Made by a program: the position numbers and the translations under genes. From contig CM066304.1 of NCBI GenBank assembly GCA_033807695.1, positions 4,154,001 to 4,218,000 on the forward strand: a stretch of 64,000 nt of DNA, given 5' to 3'. Below are positions 22,852 through 35,697 of this stretch, piece after piece (the stretch's first letter is position 1; each line of letters starts with the position of its first letter). This stretch comes from Daedaleopsis sinensis. Lineage: Eukaryota > Basidiomycota > Agaricomycetes > Polyporales > Polyporaceae. A model generated the notes under the pieces. It saw only the letters and a program-made list of their open reading frames with translations, had not been told where the DNA came from and made no database searches.

Positions 22852-24459
22852 ATGTCCCCCAGTGAAACGGTGCTCTTAGGGTCCAGCTCTACGTTTCCTA
22901 CGGAGATCTACGAGCACGTCATCGACTCTGTGCCATGCGTGCCTATGTACTGGCGCCAATTCGTCCGCACCCTCCTTAGTTGTGCCCTAGTCAGCCGCGC
23001 ATGGACGCCGCGTAGCCGACTATACCTCTACACCGCCATCCAGTTCGACCAGGGTGGACACGGGATAGACAACAGTGCGCGCAAGTTGGCACGGACCCTC
23101 GTCGCGCAGCCGTATCTAGCCCGGCTTGTGAATGAGGTGTCGATCGTCGCTCCTGGCTTGACGATCGTTCCAGTAGCCACTGCGCTGCAGAACGTCCCTG
23201 TGTTGCTCGCAGGCAAGCTCCACAATCTGACCACCCTGTGCTTCAGCGGTGTGCCCCCGCCGACACCACGCGGGATGACATTCCTCTCTGCCCGACCGGA
23301 GGTCCTCCACCGGTCGTTCTTCGCGTCCGTCGCGACGTTCCCGAGGCTTTCCAGGTTGGAATTGTACTGCGCCAGTTTCAAGTCTCTCAAGCAGCTTCTG
23401 CAGCTGCTGGCGGGGCTACGGGAACTGCGTACATTGTCGATGGTCGGCGTTAACGTGATCAAGTGGCACGCCGATCCAGTTCATTTCCTCACGCGACTGC
23501 CGGAGGTCACGAATCTTGCCGTGGGGGAGCCCAAGGACCGGTGGTCGGTAGGGTGTTCAACTGCACTCTGACCTGCACTCCTTTCCTGACACTTCAGTCG
23601 CAGAGCTCCGAGGCCGTCCCAAAGCTATCGTGGGCAATAGTAAAGCTCATGGCGCCGACGATCGAACGCTTGAGAGTGGATATAGCGCACAAAGGCTGGA
23701 AAGGTGCGCACAGGGCCGGCTGGTCGTTCATGCGAGCTCGGTCTCAGCTTGAATTTTAAGAAATTCTACCAACGGTCGGACACGAGACAACCCATTGTCC
23801 ACGCCTTGCGTCGATGAGCCTCTATATCCACAACTGTGGCCTCCACGACATGCACGAGGCCGTCTTGCGTCAGGTAGACGCACCCAATATGCGATGCTTT
23901 CACTATTTCGCAACTTTCCCGCTGTCAGCGTTCCTCCACTCCAGCGACGATGGATACCTCCGCCCCACGTATCCTACGGAAGCGGCGTTCGAGAGACCGC
24001 TCCGGTCACTGCAACACATATACATATTCCACCGCCTCACGCAGAGGCTCCCGGAGTACCTGCGATCTAGGCCTCCGGACACATACAACCTGAAGGGCGC
24101 GTTCGAGCAGATCTCCACTTCGGTCTGGAAGGCCTGCACGGACATCAGGCGTGGATTTCCGCGTCTCGACAAGGGCGGCGCGCTCAAGGTCTCCTTCGCC
24201 GCAGAGCCTGGTACGTGCGATCTACCCAGGGTACTCCTCGTGCTGATCTGTGCCGTGCCTGCGAGCAGATCCCCTGATGATGGAGATACGCCTGGGCGTG
24301 GATCCGACGATGAGCATGTACGCGGACCTCGAAGACCGCACGAAGATGATCAAGTTCGGCTTTGGCGCTATCGACTACGGCGCGCAGGTCGCGCCTGGGA
24401 TGTTCCTCATCCCGTGCCCTGAGCCGGGATTCAGACGGGTCGTCGTCGATGCAGCCTGA
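22852..24459 (+). CDS. F-box domain protein
   Basis: Four exons (22852-23547, 23598-23703, 23761-24210, 24269-24459) give 480 aa. Residues about 14-55 form an F-box-like helix set (FPTEIYEHVIDSV, LLSCALVSRAWTPRSRLYLY). The rest is leucine-rich and degenerate (LTTLCFSG, LSRLELYC, LRELRTLSMVGV), as in the large agaricomycete F-box expansion. Such proteins recruit unknown substrates to SCF ubiquitin ligase. The DNA at 24460-24788 downstream has a 15-bp tandem repeat and otherwise nothing. Confidence 0.82.
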
Positions 24460-24728
24460 TGATGACGACTCTGGGAGCTTGGGTCGAGCGGATTGGAGAT
24501 CCATATGCACCTGCCACCACCATGATCTCTATGTAGTTCATACGATACAAACCCGTCGGTCCGCGTGATTCTCTGCGGTAATCTTCTCATCATGTACTCG
24601 AATCGAGGGAAACAAATCAGGTCGCGCGCACTTGGAGGTCCCGTCATGACTGATTTGTGTTCTTCGTCTTGCAGAGGCTCGGTACAGCGTAAATGTCACA
24701 AATACACAGTGCAATTGATACATACATG

Positions 24729-24771
24729 TGTTCAAGAAGACGAAGTTCAAGAAGACGAAGTTCAAGAATAT
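24729..24771. repeat. 15-bp tandem repeat, ttcaagaagacgaag
   Basis: Nearly three copies of a 15-bp unit lie just past the 3' end of the LRR gene. Confidence 0.85.
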
Positions 24772-24788
24772 AGTCCCTCCAGCCCGCC

Positions 24789-27098
24789 CTAGAATGCCTC
24801 GTCGAAATCCGCGGCATCCGCCAGGCCACCACCGAGCGAGAAATCCTGCATCTCGACATCCATGTCCACATCCAAATCTCTGTCCGCGTCCGCGTCCGCG
24901 TCGGCACGCACGTCCTCGCCCGCGTCGGGCACGGGAGAGGGGCCAGACGAAGTCGCGGGCGGAGGCGGAGGCGGCGGGGGTGGCGGGTCGAGGAACGCCA
25001 GACAGCCGCGCGCGCAGCCGCGCCAGCGCACGGGGACGCGGACCCCGCCCTCGGTCTCCGTCACGCGCACCCCCGCGATCTCCTCCTCCCACGTATAGCG
25101 CTCCTCGGCGTGCCGGACGAACACGGGCACGCGGCCGTCGCGCCATGCTTCGGCCCCATCTGGGGAGATTGTGCGATGCCGCGGGGAGGGACAGGTGCTG
25201 ACCCCGGTGATTTCGTCCGCATCGTCGTCGGCGTCGTATGTGAGGGTGGTGGGGGAGGGTGTGTGGTGAGCACGGGGCGCGAAGACGTCGTCAGCGTCCG
25301 AGTCCGAGTCCGAGTCATGGAGGTCTGCGCGCTGGCTCCTCCGTGTCGCGTGCACGTCGCGTCGGCCATCCGCACGCATGATCTTGGTCGGGAGGGGGTT
25401 CTCCGCGGGACGCGAGACGGCGGCGGGCACACATGTGCGGAGAGTCGCGAAGATGGGCGGGCTGATGTCGAGGTCTTCCGTTAATGGGAGATCGTAGCGC
25501 GCTTCGAGGACTGTCGGAGGGTGTGGTTGAGGCTGGGATGCGTGATGAGGTCGTGCATCCACGTCCGTAGAACGCGTCGATCCTGATGGACGGGGAGAAG
25601 CCACAGACGCAGGTGGCTTTGACGATCGTGGGGGTGAGTGTAAGGGCGGGGGTGGAGGCGGCGAAGTATATGGCGCAACGAGGGACCGGAGACAGAACTC
25701 CGTAAGTGGTGGAATCGAAAACCGCACAACCGTCTCTGAGACAGGGTGTTGACTGCTCGCGACATCGGCATCACCATCGTTGGCTGTTGTGTTAGGGGTG
25801 GAGGGCGATATCCATGGGTTTCCGGACAATGCGAGTGTCGTGATACGCATCTGCAGCATCTCTGCCGGTAGCCAGCGTAGCTTGTTCTGTGCGATGTTCA
25901 GCTCCCTCAAGGCGGTGAGCTGAATGATTTGCGGGGGAACAGTCTTGAGCCGATTGGATCCTGCGTGTCGTCACGTTAGTAACACAAACACCGGAGTGGA
26001 CATAGAACGACCCACGAAGACTGAGGACGGCTAGCGCAGAGACTCGAAAGAGCTCTGCGGGAAGTCGTGTGATTGAATTGTTAGCAAGGCACAACTGGAT
26101 TCCTCGTTTGTGATTTTGAGTGGTCTTATGCGGTCCGAGTTCATCTGCAGAGGCTGAACGAATTGTATGTGTACCGCGTACAGCTAAGTCATCTAATCGG
26201 AACAAGGGATGATCGAGTATCGTCGCGGGCACAGTCGTCGCCCGTGCAAAGGGTCTTGATGATGGGGTCGTGGATGTAGAACACGGCGGTACGCTGGAAG
26301 GCACATGGCCTGGTGGGAGTATGGTGAGATCCTCCAAGTCTGCGATTTGGTCGGGAGGTATATGGGTGATGGTGAATCCGCCTAGACCGCTTGGCCTGTA
26401 GTGCGCTTGGTCGAGCTCGTAGCGGCCAGCGATGAATGGAAACCGGCGCACCTAAGATCAATCATACAATCCTGCCTTTCAATGGCACTCGAGATAGCCT
26501 CCTCCCATTTCTCGTGCTCAATCTCTGCCTGACTCTTCGGCTGTTTCCACGCCCGTCTCCCTTCAGACTCTCCATCGGTGAGTTCGAAGTCGTCCATACT
26601 GCTCACATCCGCCGAGTGTGGGCACGTAGCAGGGATAGTCTCCGGGGCGATCCGGTGTCCGTATGCGTACGACGACTGCGAAGACGACGCGCTGCCCGTG
26701 TCCTCGTCCATATTGACGCGTTTTCTCTTCTTCTCGTACATCGGGGGCCTCCATTGCTGCTTGGCAGACGCAGAGAATGGGTCCAGTACACGTATGGGAC
26801 GTGTTGGAGTCGCGTCGACGTACTTGCTTCCATCTGGTCGTGTGAGCCCTGCAACCGCGTCGTCGTCCAGGTCCGACGCGCCAAAAGTCTCAAACGACTT
26901 CTGTGAGACACTACGCTCGTATATGCGCGGTTTTCGGTTGGATTTTGTCGAGCCTGCGAAGGGGTGTGTGGGTCCAGGTGATCCTGGAGGTGTACATATT
27001 GCCGTGAGGCCGGGCGACGACGGCGGAGACGAGTCAATCGGAGCAAGAGATGGCGAGGATGATGGAGAACGGCCGTTTTTGCTGGATTCTGCGTGCAT
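24789..27098 (-). CDS. Leucine-rich repeat protein with Ser/Pro-rich flanks
   Basis: Three exons (26452-27098, 26016-26395, 24789-25960) join in frame to 732 aa. The N-terminal third is Ser/Pro rich with basic patches (KKRKR). Central LRRs read LCLANNSITRLPAELF, LAVLSLRSNRLKTVPP, LRELNIAQNKLRWLPAEML and TTLALSGNPW, the SDS22/Ras-suppressor-like type. The C-terminal part is disordered, with a proline run and a DADADAD tract near the end. It resembles fungal LRR proteins of unknown role. It is divergently arranged with the GH16 gene, sharing the 225 bp at 27099-27323. Confidence 0.82.
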
Positions 27099-27215
27099 TG
27101 TTCACCGTAGTCGTGGACGTCGAGGAGAAAGGAGTTCCAAGTGCCAGCCGAGCGAAAGGTGTAAGGCTGCTAGGCGCAGGTATTACGTAGTCGGATCACG
27201 GGATCGCGATCCGCG

Positions 27216-27223
27216 TATATAAA
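27216..27223 (+). promoter_or_regulatory. TATA box for the GH16 gene
   Basis: tatataaa lies 108 bp upstream of the ATG at 27324, within the bidirectional promoter shared with the LRR gene. Confidence 0.55.
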
Positions 27224-27323
27224 CAACACTCGCGAGGTGGTTGGTCTTTTCGATCTTTCCACCATCCCCCAACTTCTCCCTCTGTATCAGCCCTCTCTAC
27301 GCTGGGTCTCGGATTGCTGGACA

Positions 27324-28270
27324 ATGACTCCCAGGACATCTCTAGCGTTTTTTTCTTTTCTCAGTCTGGCACTCGCTCTTGCAACGCTGCCGATGTTCGC
27401 GGTGGCCAGGCATCTTTCTCGTGCGGATCAACCTCACTGTAACCCATTCTATATGAGCTTTGACTCGCACACCCCTACTCCCGAGTTTGAAAGGAACTTC
27501 GCACCTCTCAGTGAACCTAGCTCGTACTCACTCGGCTCTGGCGGACTGAAGCTCTTTCTGGACAAGCCTGCTGGGAAGGTTACGACTACCGGAAATGTCA
27601 ACGACAAAGTCGGAGACGGGGCCACGTTCAACTCGACGTTCACTGTGCGGTATGCGAAGGTCACCTTCTCGTACTCTGCTCCCGCGGTCGCCGGTGTCGT
27701 CTCCGCGGCCATCTTGATCGGTACGTCTATCATCTTGATTTCCTCGTTGTCTCATTCTGGCAAACACATCGAAGCCCCGGAAATGGACGAGATCGACATC
27801 GAACTCTTGGGCGGCGACACGTCACACTGGCAAACGAACGTGTTCTCACCGGCCCCGGGCGAGACGCAGCCGCTCTACAGCGCTTTCAACACGATACAAA
27901 CCTATCCCTACAAACCCAAAACTGTCTCTACTGTACATTCCTACACCGTCGACTGGAGCCCGGAGCGCATCGTCTGGAGCGTGGATGACTTTCAAGTCAG
28001 GACTCTGCACAAAGGTACGTTCGATGACGCGAGGAACGTAAACCTTCTGCGGCCCGCTGATGCTGAGTGCCCGGTGTCTCTGCAGACGACACGGAGAGGA
28101 ACGGCGCGCTGCACTTCCCGACGCACGTCTCGCGGCTTCAGTTCGGCATCTGGGACGCGAGCGCACCGGACGGCACGTCTCGGTGGGCGCGGGGGCCCAT
28201 CGATTGGAGCAAGGCACCGAAGAAAATGAGCGCGGTATTCAAGAGCATCAAGGTCGAGTGTCCGTATTGA
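27324..28270 (+). CDS. Secreted GH16 family glucanase/transglycosylase (Crh-like)
   Basis: Three exons (27324-27720, 27775-28014, 28086-28270) give 273 aa. A signal peptide (SLAFFSFLSLALALATLPMFAVA) precedes a jelly-roll domain with the hallmark catalytic motif DEIDIELLGGD (nucleophile and acid/base Glu). SYTVDWSPERIVWSVDD and WARGPIDWS are conserved substrate-cleft segments. Fungal Crh-type GH16 enzymes cut and religate chitin and beta-glucan in the wall. No GPI-anchor tail is present after ECPY, so it is probably released. The Crh subgroup assignment is an inference from size and motif context. Confidence 0.9.
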
Positions 28271-29047
28271 GTTCTCCCTCCGGGGCGGTCTACCCCTTCC
28301 ATCCGCGGTACTGGATTGCACTCCTGGTCTTGAGCCTACTATCCTGACTTACTCGACGTCACACACTATGGTCTGGTGTTCACAGTACCTACTCTGTCTT
28401 TGTACAGCTCCATACTCGCAACAGATTCTATTCTGATCTCGATGAGTTGGTTTGTGGCAATTGCAGATTTGACAGCCAAAGGCTGCACCATTTCACGGCC
28501 GGACTCTCATTCAACACTCCCTCGTGAACAGATCTCGACTTCGTTGACCTAGTCACTGTTTGAGAGTAGGACTACCATAGTCTCAGGGTGACCTACCGCA
28601 GCACATACGTGGCCTTACACGCCATGGTCCACCTGCCTGTAAGGTTTGCTACGTTTGCCGCGAGTTCGACTTGCAAGTATTCTTACATCCGGCTCTTCCC
28701 TAGCTTCCCTACTCGGACCTCGCGCTGAGTCGCGGTCACTTCCTTCCTCCTTCACGCGTGAGAGGACGTGTGAGTTCAGCATGATCGGTTTGTATGGGGT
28801 TCATCCGCAATTAATCACGAGCAGCTACCTATTCTCGTAAGGTGCAGGTCTCCGAATCTGACTTAGAAACTCGAGGGGGCCCATGCCCAGATTTTGCGGA
28901 CAATACTGAGCTTCCAAGGAGGAGGGCAAGTTTGATCGATCGATCCCCCATACGTGCGTACTCGGCTTCACTTTCACTGGCAGTAGTAAGACGAAAAGAG
29001 GTTGACTATCGTCAAAAGGAAAGTAGGGAGGGGTGCTACTAAATACT
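28271..29047. other. Intergenic region with a duplicated flank
   Basis: No gene seen. About 45 bp near 28748-28792 (ctccttcacgcgtgagagg followed by gtgtgagttc and atgatcggt) also occurs near 35886-35928. Both copies lie downstream of a gene of the coiled-coil family. Confidence 0.6.
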
Positions 29048-30254
29048 TCAAACCAGCCCGAGCCACGACCGGAAAGCAGCGTATCCGACTTTCGGAGTCG
29101 GCGTATACAACACTAGTGAACGGAAGCGAGGGCGACGAGCAGCGAGCTGCAGACGCCTGAGAGACCCGACGTGCAAGTCGAGCTTATCCAGCGCGGCGTC
29201 GTCCAGCAGAGCAAGCGGCCCCGCAAACATCGCGTCCTCCCCCAGGGCCCCGACCACACCCCGCACCCCGCTCACGACATTCCGCATCGAGCACATGTCC
29301 GCAATCGTCTTCGAGCTGCTCAGCGCGGCGTCCACCGTGTGCAGGCAGTCGTTGATGCGCACCGAGAGTTCTGCGAGCTCCGTGCGCGAGGCCTGCAACC
29401 GCTGCGCCTCTGCGGCGAGCGTGGCTGCCTGCTCCCGGAGCGATGACATGCCCGCGGCCAGGCGGTCGCTCGAGGCGCGCTCTGCGGCGAGTTGGGCGTA
29501 CTGCGCATCGAGTTGGCTGCGCGAGGCGGCGAGCAGGGACTCGATCATGTGGACGTCGCGATGGCGGTCATTCACAGAGCGCTCGAGGGCGGCGATGTCA
29601 ATGGCGGCAAGTGCGATGGAGAGCAAAGGGGCGAAAAAGAACGTTGCGACGGCCTGTAGAATAAGTATACGCGTTAGCTGCTGTACGCGGGCGACATATC
29701 CGAGAGACTGCCATGGGAGCAGCGGGACGTACAGCAATGCGCACGGCGTCGCGCGTTGTTTTCTCTCGGTTCAGTTGGTTCACAGCATTCGCGAGTGCGT
29801 TATGAGCGGCGGGAAGGTTAGCTTGGCCGTTGTTGATCTCTGCTTCGAGGACGTTGATGCGCTCCTGAGTCGCCTTTACGTGCTCGTCGGCCTCGCGGAG
29901 GCTCAAAGACGTCTCTCGGATGGACGCCTCCAGGCTGCCCGCTTGAGCGACGTTTTGCGCGAGACGGTCCCCAGTGTCGCGTAACCAGGTCGAGGTTGTA
30001 TTGGAGGCACTTTTCAGACTCTGAATATACCTTTATGAGCATACACCAAACCTCCATCAGGATTGGACGATGGCACCTACGTTGACGACGGTCTTGCTGT
30101 ACTTGAGGAACTCGTCGACAGTGGATTGTGAGTAGTTGATTTCGAGAATGTCTGATGATAGAGGACCGTCGCTCTGCAGACAGACAACGATGCCGTTGAT
30201 AGCCTCGACGGAACGGTGAACGTGTGCAACGATGAGAGGCTTGTGGCTGTCCAT
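29048..30254 (-). CDS. Coiled-coil protein with hydrophobic segment, paralogue 1
   Basis: Three exons of about 58, 98 and 203 codons, starting at 30254 (MDSHKPLIV) by analogy with the copy at 37526. The predicted fold is all helical: an amphipathic N-terminal exon, a coiled coil in exon 2 (EASIRET, INVLEAEINNGQ), one hydrophobic stretch at the start of exon 3 (TFFFAPLLSIALAAIDIA), and a second long coiled coil rich in Ala/Arg/Glu. The conserved C-terminal block has RINDCLHTV, SSSKTI, VVSGVRGVVGAL and DAMFAGPLALLDDAAL. Its C-terminus runs about 30 residues past the point where paralogue 3 stops. There is no signal peptide. The coiled coil / hydrophobic segment / coiled coil order is that of alpha-helical pore-forming proteins; this is inference and no homology was tested. 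Confidence 0.75.
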
Positions 30255-30685
30255 TGGAGGGAGAGGCAACGCGGGCTTTGAGCCTACTAGTCAGGATACA
30301 CTAGGTATACTGAGACGACTACCGCAGCATCGACCTCGTGTATTGCTCCATGGGAAGAAGAAGATGGTTTTGCATAAACCTTAGGTTGTGAGAAGCAGCC
30401 ATGCCAGCGTATTTCAAGTGCATCGGCATCTGTTCAGGGCTCAATGGACAGGCGAGGCAAGTTTCCTCGTGGTTTCCGGGGCGGAAGGTACGGCGTTCTT
30501 GGGAGATAGGGCTCGTCTTGTTCAGCAATGTATCACCTCATGTTCCTTGGCTGGGCTACGAGCACGGAGCACAGAAGAATGGCGACGAGATCTCTTCCTA
30601 CGCTATCTGTGACGGAGTGGAAGACTGCGGAAATTACTCGTGCGCCTTCGTGCATTTCATGAAGTTACAACAACGGGGACTGCAC

Positions 30686-33430
30686 CTACACAAACGCCTT
30701 CGCCTTTCTATTCTGGAAGACTGGGTTCTCGTTCGCCGCGAGTCCTATCTGCTCAGTCATCTCCCTGACCTGCTCCTGCTCCGCACGGTGGACAATCTCT
30801 TCGACCTTTGATGCATGCGGCAGAATGCTTCCCAGAGAGCGCTCCAGCTCCTTCATCCGGTTTTGGATGTCCCTCTCGTTTGCTTGCATGCGCTGCGACA
30901 TCGTTCCACGTTCTGAGCATACACTACGGTCACGAAGACTGCAGCACGTAGACGCACCTCGGAAACCAACTGAACGATCTTGTCGCTCGCGTCATTTGCC
31001 CAGTCCTGGATCTCTTGGCCCGCAACGGCCACCGCCGCGTAGTCGTCGGATCCGACGAGCTTACCCATCCCGAGAAGCATGTTCACGCCTGGGTGAACGT
31101 GGCTGTCGTACAGGGTCACGTACATCTGCGTATTGAATCGCATGAGCCGTCGAGACCTCGGTTGCGCGTATGTTCGAGTCAGCCGAGTACTCACGCCGCT
31201 GATATTCTCGACGACCTTGCTGATCTTGGCGGCGGAGAGCGCATGGTTGTAAATAGCCTGCATGTATGTGAGACGTCGCTCTCCTATGGAGAAGCAGTGG
31301 TACACATACCTGCCGCGCCCAAGCGTCGAGAGAAATGCTGCCCAGCTTCTTAGGCTTTTTTCCGGGCTCGTGCTCGATGGCAGCCGTGTCCTTGACAATC
31401 TGTATAAACTGATCTGCCGCATCCTTCAGCGTGATCGAAACGAGATTATTGACGGCGTCGAAGAAATGGACGAGGTTGTTCAGATATTTCTTCAACTCGC
31501 ATAGAAAATCGATCGCGCGAATCAAAATGCCGGTGATCTCCTCCCACTGCACCGTATGTCAGTAATGGGCATCCTGTACGGCGAGCAAGCCAGACTTACG
31601 TTCTGCTTCTGGAAGTCAATCTGAGCGATCTGCCCGAGTATCTCTCCGAGGTTACCAGTGACCTCCACCAGCTTATCCGTTGCGGCCTTAGAGCTCTCCC
31701 GGCTGGCATTCAGCTGTGCCTGCGAGGTGGCAATCCGGTACTGCGCCCCACGGACGGCAGCGTCGGCAGCGCTCCCACTCTGCGAGTAGCTTGGCTGCGG
31801 CAGGAACACGTTCGACCCGAGCTGAGAAGTGCCGAGTTTCAAATCAGCGGCTGCTGCGAACGCAACGACTTCCTCGCGCCATGTTGAGACTTCGGCGGTG
31901 AGTTTCGCAATATCTGCCTCGCTCCCAAGCGGCCCAAGCCTCCCTAGACGTTGAGCGAACTATATCCCGATGGGAATGAGCACGAGCTGTTATTTGTAGA
32001 CGGTTTTAGCAGGCACTTACCCCAACGCCCTTTCTTGCGAGCGAGAGCGCATCGGTGGTCGCCTTGCCGGCATGCTTATGGTTCGGCTTGATGCTCTTGT
32101 AGACCTGCTCGAACCCTACCCTGATCGTCGTACACCCGCCGAACTCCGAGGACCTGACCGCATTCCAGTCGAGATTGCCGTTCTCCTTCGGGACAAGGAG
32201 CGTGTCGAGCATTTCGGCGTAGTTTCGTAGACTCGACGCCTTCCCGTATGCTGGGTCGAGAGCGTCCGACATGTCGACGGACGGCTCTGGACGGCTTGCG
32301 GCGCCGGTGCTTGGGTTGCTAGTGCCACCGGACGACCTCTTTCTACCACCCGCGAGCCCGAACGTCACTGCGCTGAGGGCGCTCTGCAGCAGACTATTAA
32401 ATAATAGCTTCACCGAGTCGATACCAGGAACCATCGCACCTTTCCTAGGTCAACTAACTCGGCAACAGCGAGCTCCAACGCTGAACACCCGTGCATGAAT
32501 TAGCGAAGATAAAACATACACACAAGTGTCACGGATACGTACCTCCCGGAGGCGAGTCGAGAGCCTGGTTGAACTTCTGCTGGGCGTTGGCGAAATCCTC
32601 ACGGGCTTGCTTCGCAACCTCCTGGCTGATTTCCCTCATCTTCTCCGCGGCCTCCTTCTCCCTGGCCAAGACCTCCTGGCGCTGCTTCGCCTCTCGAATA
32701 CGACTGTCGTTTGTCTCTACGGACACGGATATAATGAGGTCTAGAGATGACGGAGAAGCATAGAGAGACGTGCCTTGAGTAGCAGAGCACGCTTCGTGTA
32801 TCTCCATCGTGAGCTCCAACAAACCGTTGAACACCTGGTCGGTTTCCTGCGCCTTGTCCAAGCACGCCTGGATCGTCCTACTGAGCGCGTTGATCTGGTT
32901 CGGTAGGTGCCGCTCGATGGCAAGATCGTTCTCTCGCGGCGTGTTCCCTTCATGACCGACCAGTAGCTGGATGATGTTGTTGACTCCCGGGCGGATCGCA
33001 CCACAACGCTTGTTGATCTCGTCGAAGTTGACGAAAGACTTGTTGAGTGCAAGACAGCCTGTGTTGACGAGCTGGCTGATCGTCGCACGGAAGCTGTCTG
33101 GGTATCGAATGTGCTGGAAGTCGCCCGAGGGTTTGGTGAGGTTAAAGTCCGCGGCAGTGGCGACTAGGGTGAGTTGACCTGTAGTAGACGATGGTGAACA
33201 TGTCATCGGAATCCCGTTAGTGTTTACGCTGCGTACCGAGTATAGACACGGCCATTGGTGCCGGAACAAGGACGTCAGCGGAGGGGAACGCATAGGATGT
33301 TCTGTCTCAACTATCAGCGGGTTGCTAACGAGCGACCTTGGGCCACTCACTTCAGCGCAAAGTCCTGAACCTCGTCTGCGCCGGACTGGGTCTCAGCGAC
33401 GCGATCCTCGAATTCTTGGGCGGAAGCCAT
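30686..33430 (-). CDS. Large helical coiled-coil protein with central hydrophobic segment
   Basis: About ten exons, roughly 730 aa, start MASAQEFED at 33430 (exon 1 is 33351-33430). The first third has helical segments (FRATISQLVNTGCLALNKSF, VNNIIQLLVGHEG, QVFNGLLELTMEIHEACSA). A charged coiled coil (KQRQEVLAREKEAAEKMREI) leads to a hydrophobic stretch at about 32340-32430 (VKLLFNSLLQSALSAVTFGLAGG). Further helical parts follow (AKLTAEVSTWREEVVAFAAA, FLCELKKYLNNLVHFFDAVN, GVNMLLGMGKLVG) and a C-terminal coiled coil. I know no named family. It sits inside the run of three smaller coiled-coil genes on the same strand and shares their coil / hydrophobic / coil plan without obvious sequence identity. 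Several internal exon borders are approximate. Confidence 0.7.
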
Positions 33431-34602
33431 AATGACAATAGCGAAGGTGAGTAAGGTGTGTCGAGTGTCGGCCACTGGCAGCTAGTAAGACAACAAGAAC
33501 AGATACCACACGGTGGGCTACGCGTGATTGAGGCATGCAAACACGAGAAGTGTAGAAGCAGGGAACGAGGAAACCTAATATCGCTGAATAGACGGAGATG
33601 AATTTGGTTCACACTTCTTGGTGCTGCAGGTGGTCTCAGTGTGAATCGAAGCAGAAGCTTGAGGCTACGTGTACGTACCTTTCAGGGATGAACTTTTGGA
33701 CAAGTATGGCAAGGTGAAAGCTCTGCTGCACCGAGTCCGTGTACGACTGCACCCACACGTTTCGGGGTGACAAGAAGCAACAAAGAGTGACTGATATCCG
33801 ATGAGCGTAGGGTTCAAGTGACATGAGCGGATGTGCCTCGAATAATAATGGAAGGCTGGCGCGTACATTCAGTCACCCGGCGTTTTGACGGACAAGGTCT
33901 ATTAGGTTCAGTCAGAGGCAGTGTGCAGAGCAGCGAAAAATGGTCCCTGAACCTGAACTGCCGAGAAGTCAACAACGATGACACGTACAGGGTACCAACC
34001 ACGTCGACACGCCTCAATCTCTTCGAGGGCCGGGCCTTCGATCTGGTATGGGTTTCTTGTTAACCCTCCTTCCGCAGAAAGGACCGATCGTACCTCATGG
34101 CGGGCCGCGGTAGTCTTGTGTGGCATACTGACATTGTAGTGGTGTTTGTTGGCTCATTATTCTTAACTACGCCAAATAACTCGACGGTTAGCAACTTGAA
34201 TGTGGGACCCTGACAGCAGAGTCCGTTTGAGTACACCACATGCACGGTCGGCGCGGAGCTGCCGCTATCGATTCGCGCGGATCAGTCAAGTGGGTTGCGT
34301 GCATCTTCCCGTAATATCACTCACACTCATGAAATTTAAGTATTTCTCCTCCGAATAGCCTATCGGGTCTAGGTTTGCAATGAGGCGTGGAGGGATGTAG
34401 GGTCGTAGTCGCGGTTCGTGGTCAAGGGCTAAACACTGCATTGGCGCCTGATATTTGTTGCCAGCCCGGGTACGCTAGCCCGTTCGCATATTCATTCAAC
34501 AAATGGCCTGCATGAACTTCCAGAGGTAGACAGACGTTGAGGATCAGCGAAACCATACCAGACATCCTACCAGGCCTATGCGGGGCATCAAGCACAGGAC
34601 CA
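33431..34602. other. Intergenic region, nothing seen
   Basis: Between the large helical gene and paralogue 2, only short overlapping frames on both strands are present, none with recognisable content. Confidence 0.5.
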
Positions 34603-35697
34603 CTACACCATCAAGCGCAACACCCGGATCGCCGCAACACGCTTATCCAGAGCACCCAACGCAGCGTCGTCCAGCTCAGCGAGCGGCCCTTCAAACATCG
34701 CATCCCGTCCCAGCGCATGCACGATACCCCGGATGCCCGTGACGACGGAGCGCATCGAGGACATGACTGCAATCGTCTTCGAGCTGCTCAGTGCGCCGCT
34801 GACGGAGTACAGGCAGTCGTTGATCCGCGTCGAGAGCTCCGCGAGGTCCGCCCGCGCGCTCTTCAGCTGCTTCGCGTCCGCAGAGAGCGTGTCCGCCTGC
34901 CGCCGCCGAGCTGCCGCCGTGGACGAGAGACGCTCCTTCTCCGCGCACTCGCACGACAGGGTGTCGCGCTGAGTCTGCAGCTGTGCGCGCGTGCTGGAGA
35001 GCTGGGACTCGGCAGCCCAGACCGCGTCTTGTTGGGTGCTGATTGAGTTGGCCATGACGGCGTTACCGATGGCCGTCGCGGCCCAGCCAATTATGGGGAC
35101 GATGAAGAAGGTCGTGATGGTCTGCGCATGAGTATGAGGCGCAATATTGTAGAGAGGGTCTGGAGCGAGAGATGGTGATATACCACAGCGTTCATGATCG
35201 CGCGCGCACGCTCCCGGTCCTTGAGCTCCTCGCGTGCATCCGATAGCGCACGCTCAGCGAAGGAGAGGTTGTTCTCTTCGTCTTCGACCTTTGACTGCAG
35301 GACGCGGATCCGCGACTCACTCGCCCGGATGTGTTCGGACGCAGCGCGCATGTTTGAAGACATTTGGCGTATCGAGGCCTCGATCTGCCCTGCCTCGCTG
35401 AGGTTGCGGGAGAGGTCGTCTCCGGCCTCTCGAAGCCAGTGCTCGGCCGTCTGGGACGCAGAGACGAGGCTCTGGAGAGCCGTATAAGCAGGGTGTACCT
35501 CGGCAGGGAAGGAGGAGACTCACGTCTATGACCGCTTGTTTTGATGTGTGGAAATTGTCGATGGTGTTCTGCGTATAGTTGATGTCGAGAATGTCTGAGG
35601 TCAGAGGTGCATCCGACTGTAGCAAGATGACAATGTCGTTGACTCCAGCAACGCAGCGTCGCACGTCGCCGACGATGGACGGCTTGTAGTCTTGCAT
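34603..35697 (-). CDS. Coiled-coil protein with hydrophobic segment, paralogue 2
   Basis: Three exons, about 330 aa, start MQDYKPSIV at 35697. Exon 1 keeps the family pattern (VNDIVILLQSDAPLTSDILDI). Exon 2 is a coiled coil (IRVLQSKVEDEENNL). Exon 3 opens with the hydrophobic segment FFIVPIIGWAATAIGNAVMA and then a Gln/Ala-rich coil. The C-terminal block is conserved with the other copies (RINDCLYSV, SSSKTI, VVTGIRGIVHALG, DAMFEGPLAELDDAAL). It is the most diverged of the three intact copies. The intron positions are the same as in paralogues 1 and 3, which shows common descent. Confidence 0.75.

Noticed and set aside
24862..25098. Repeated gtccgc units as a microsatellite feature or separate gene
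   Set aside because: They encode the Asp-Ala tract of the minus-strand LRR protein and need no separate feature.
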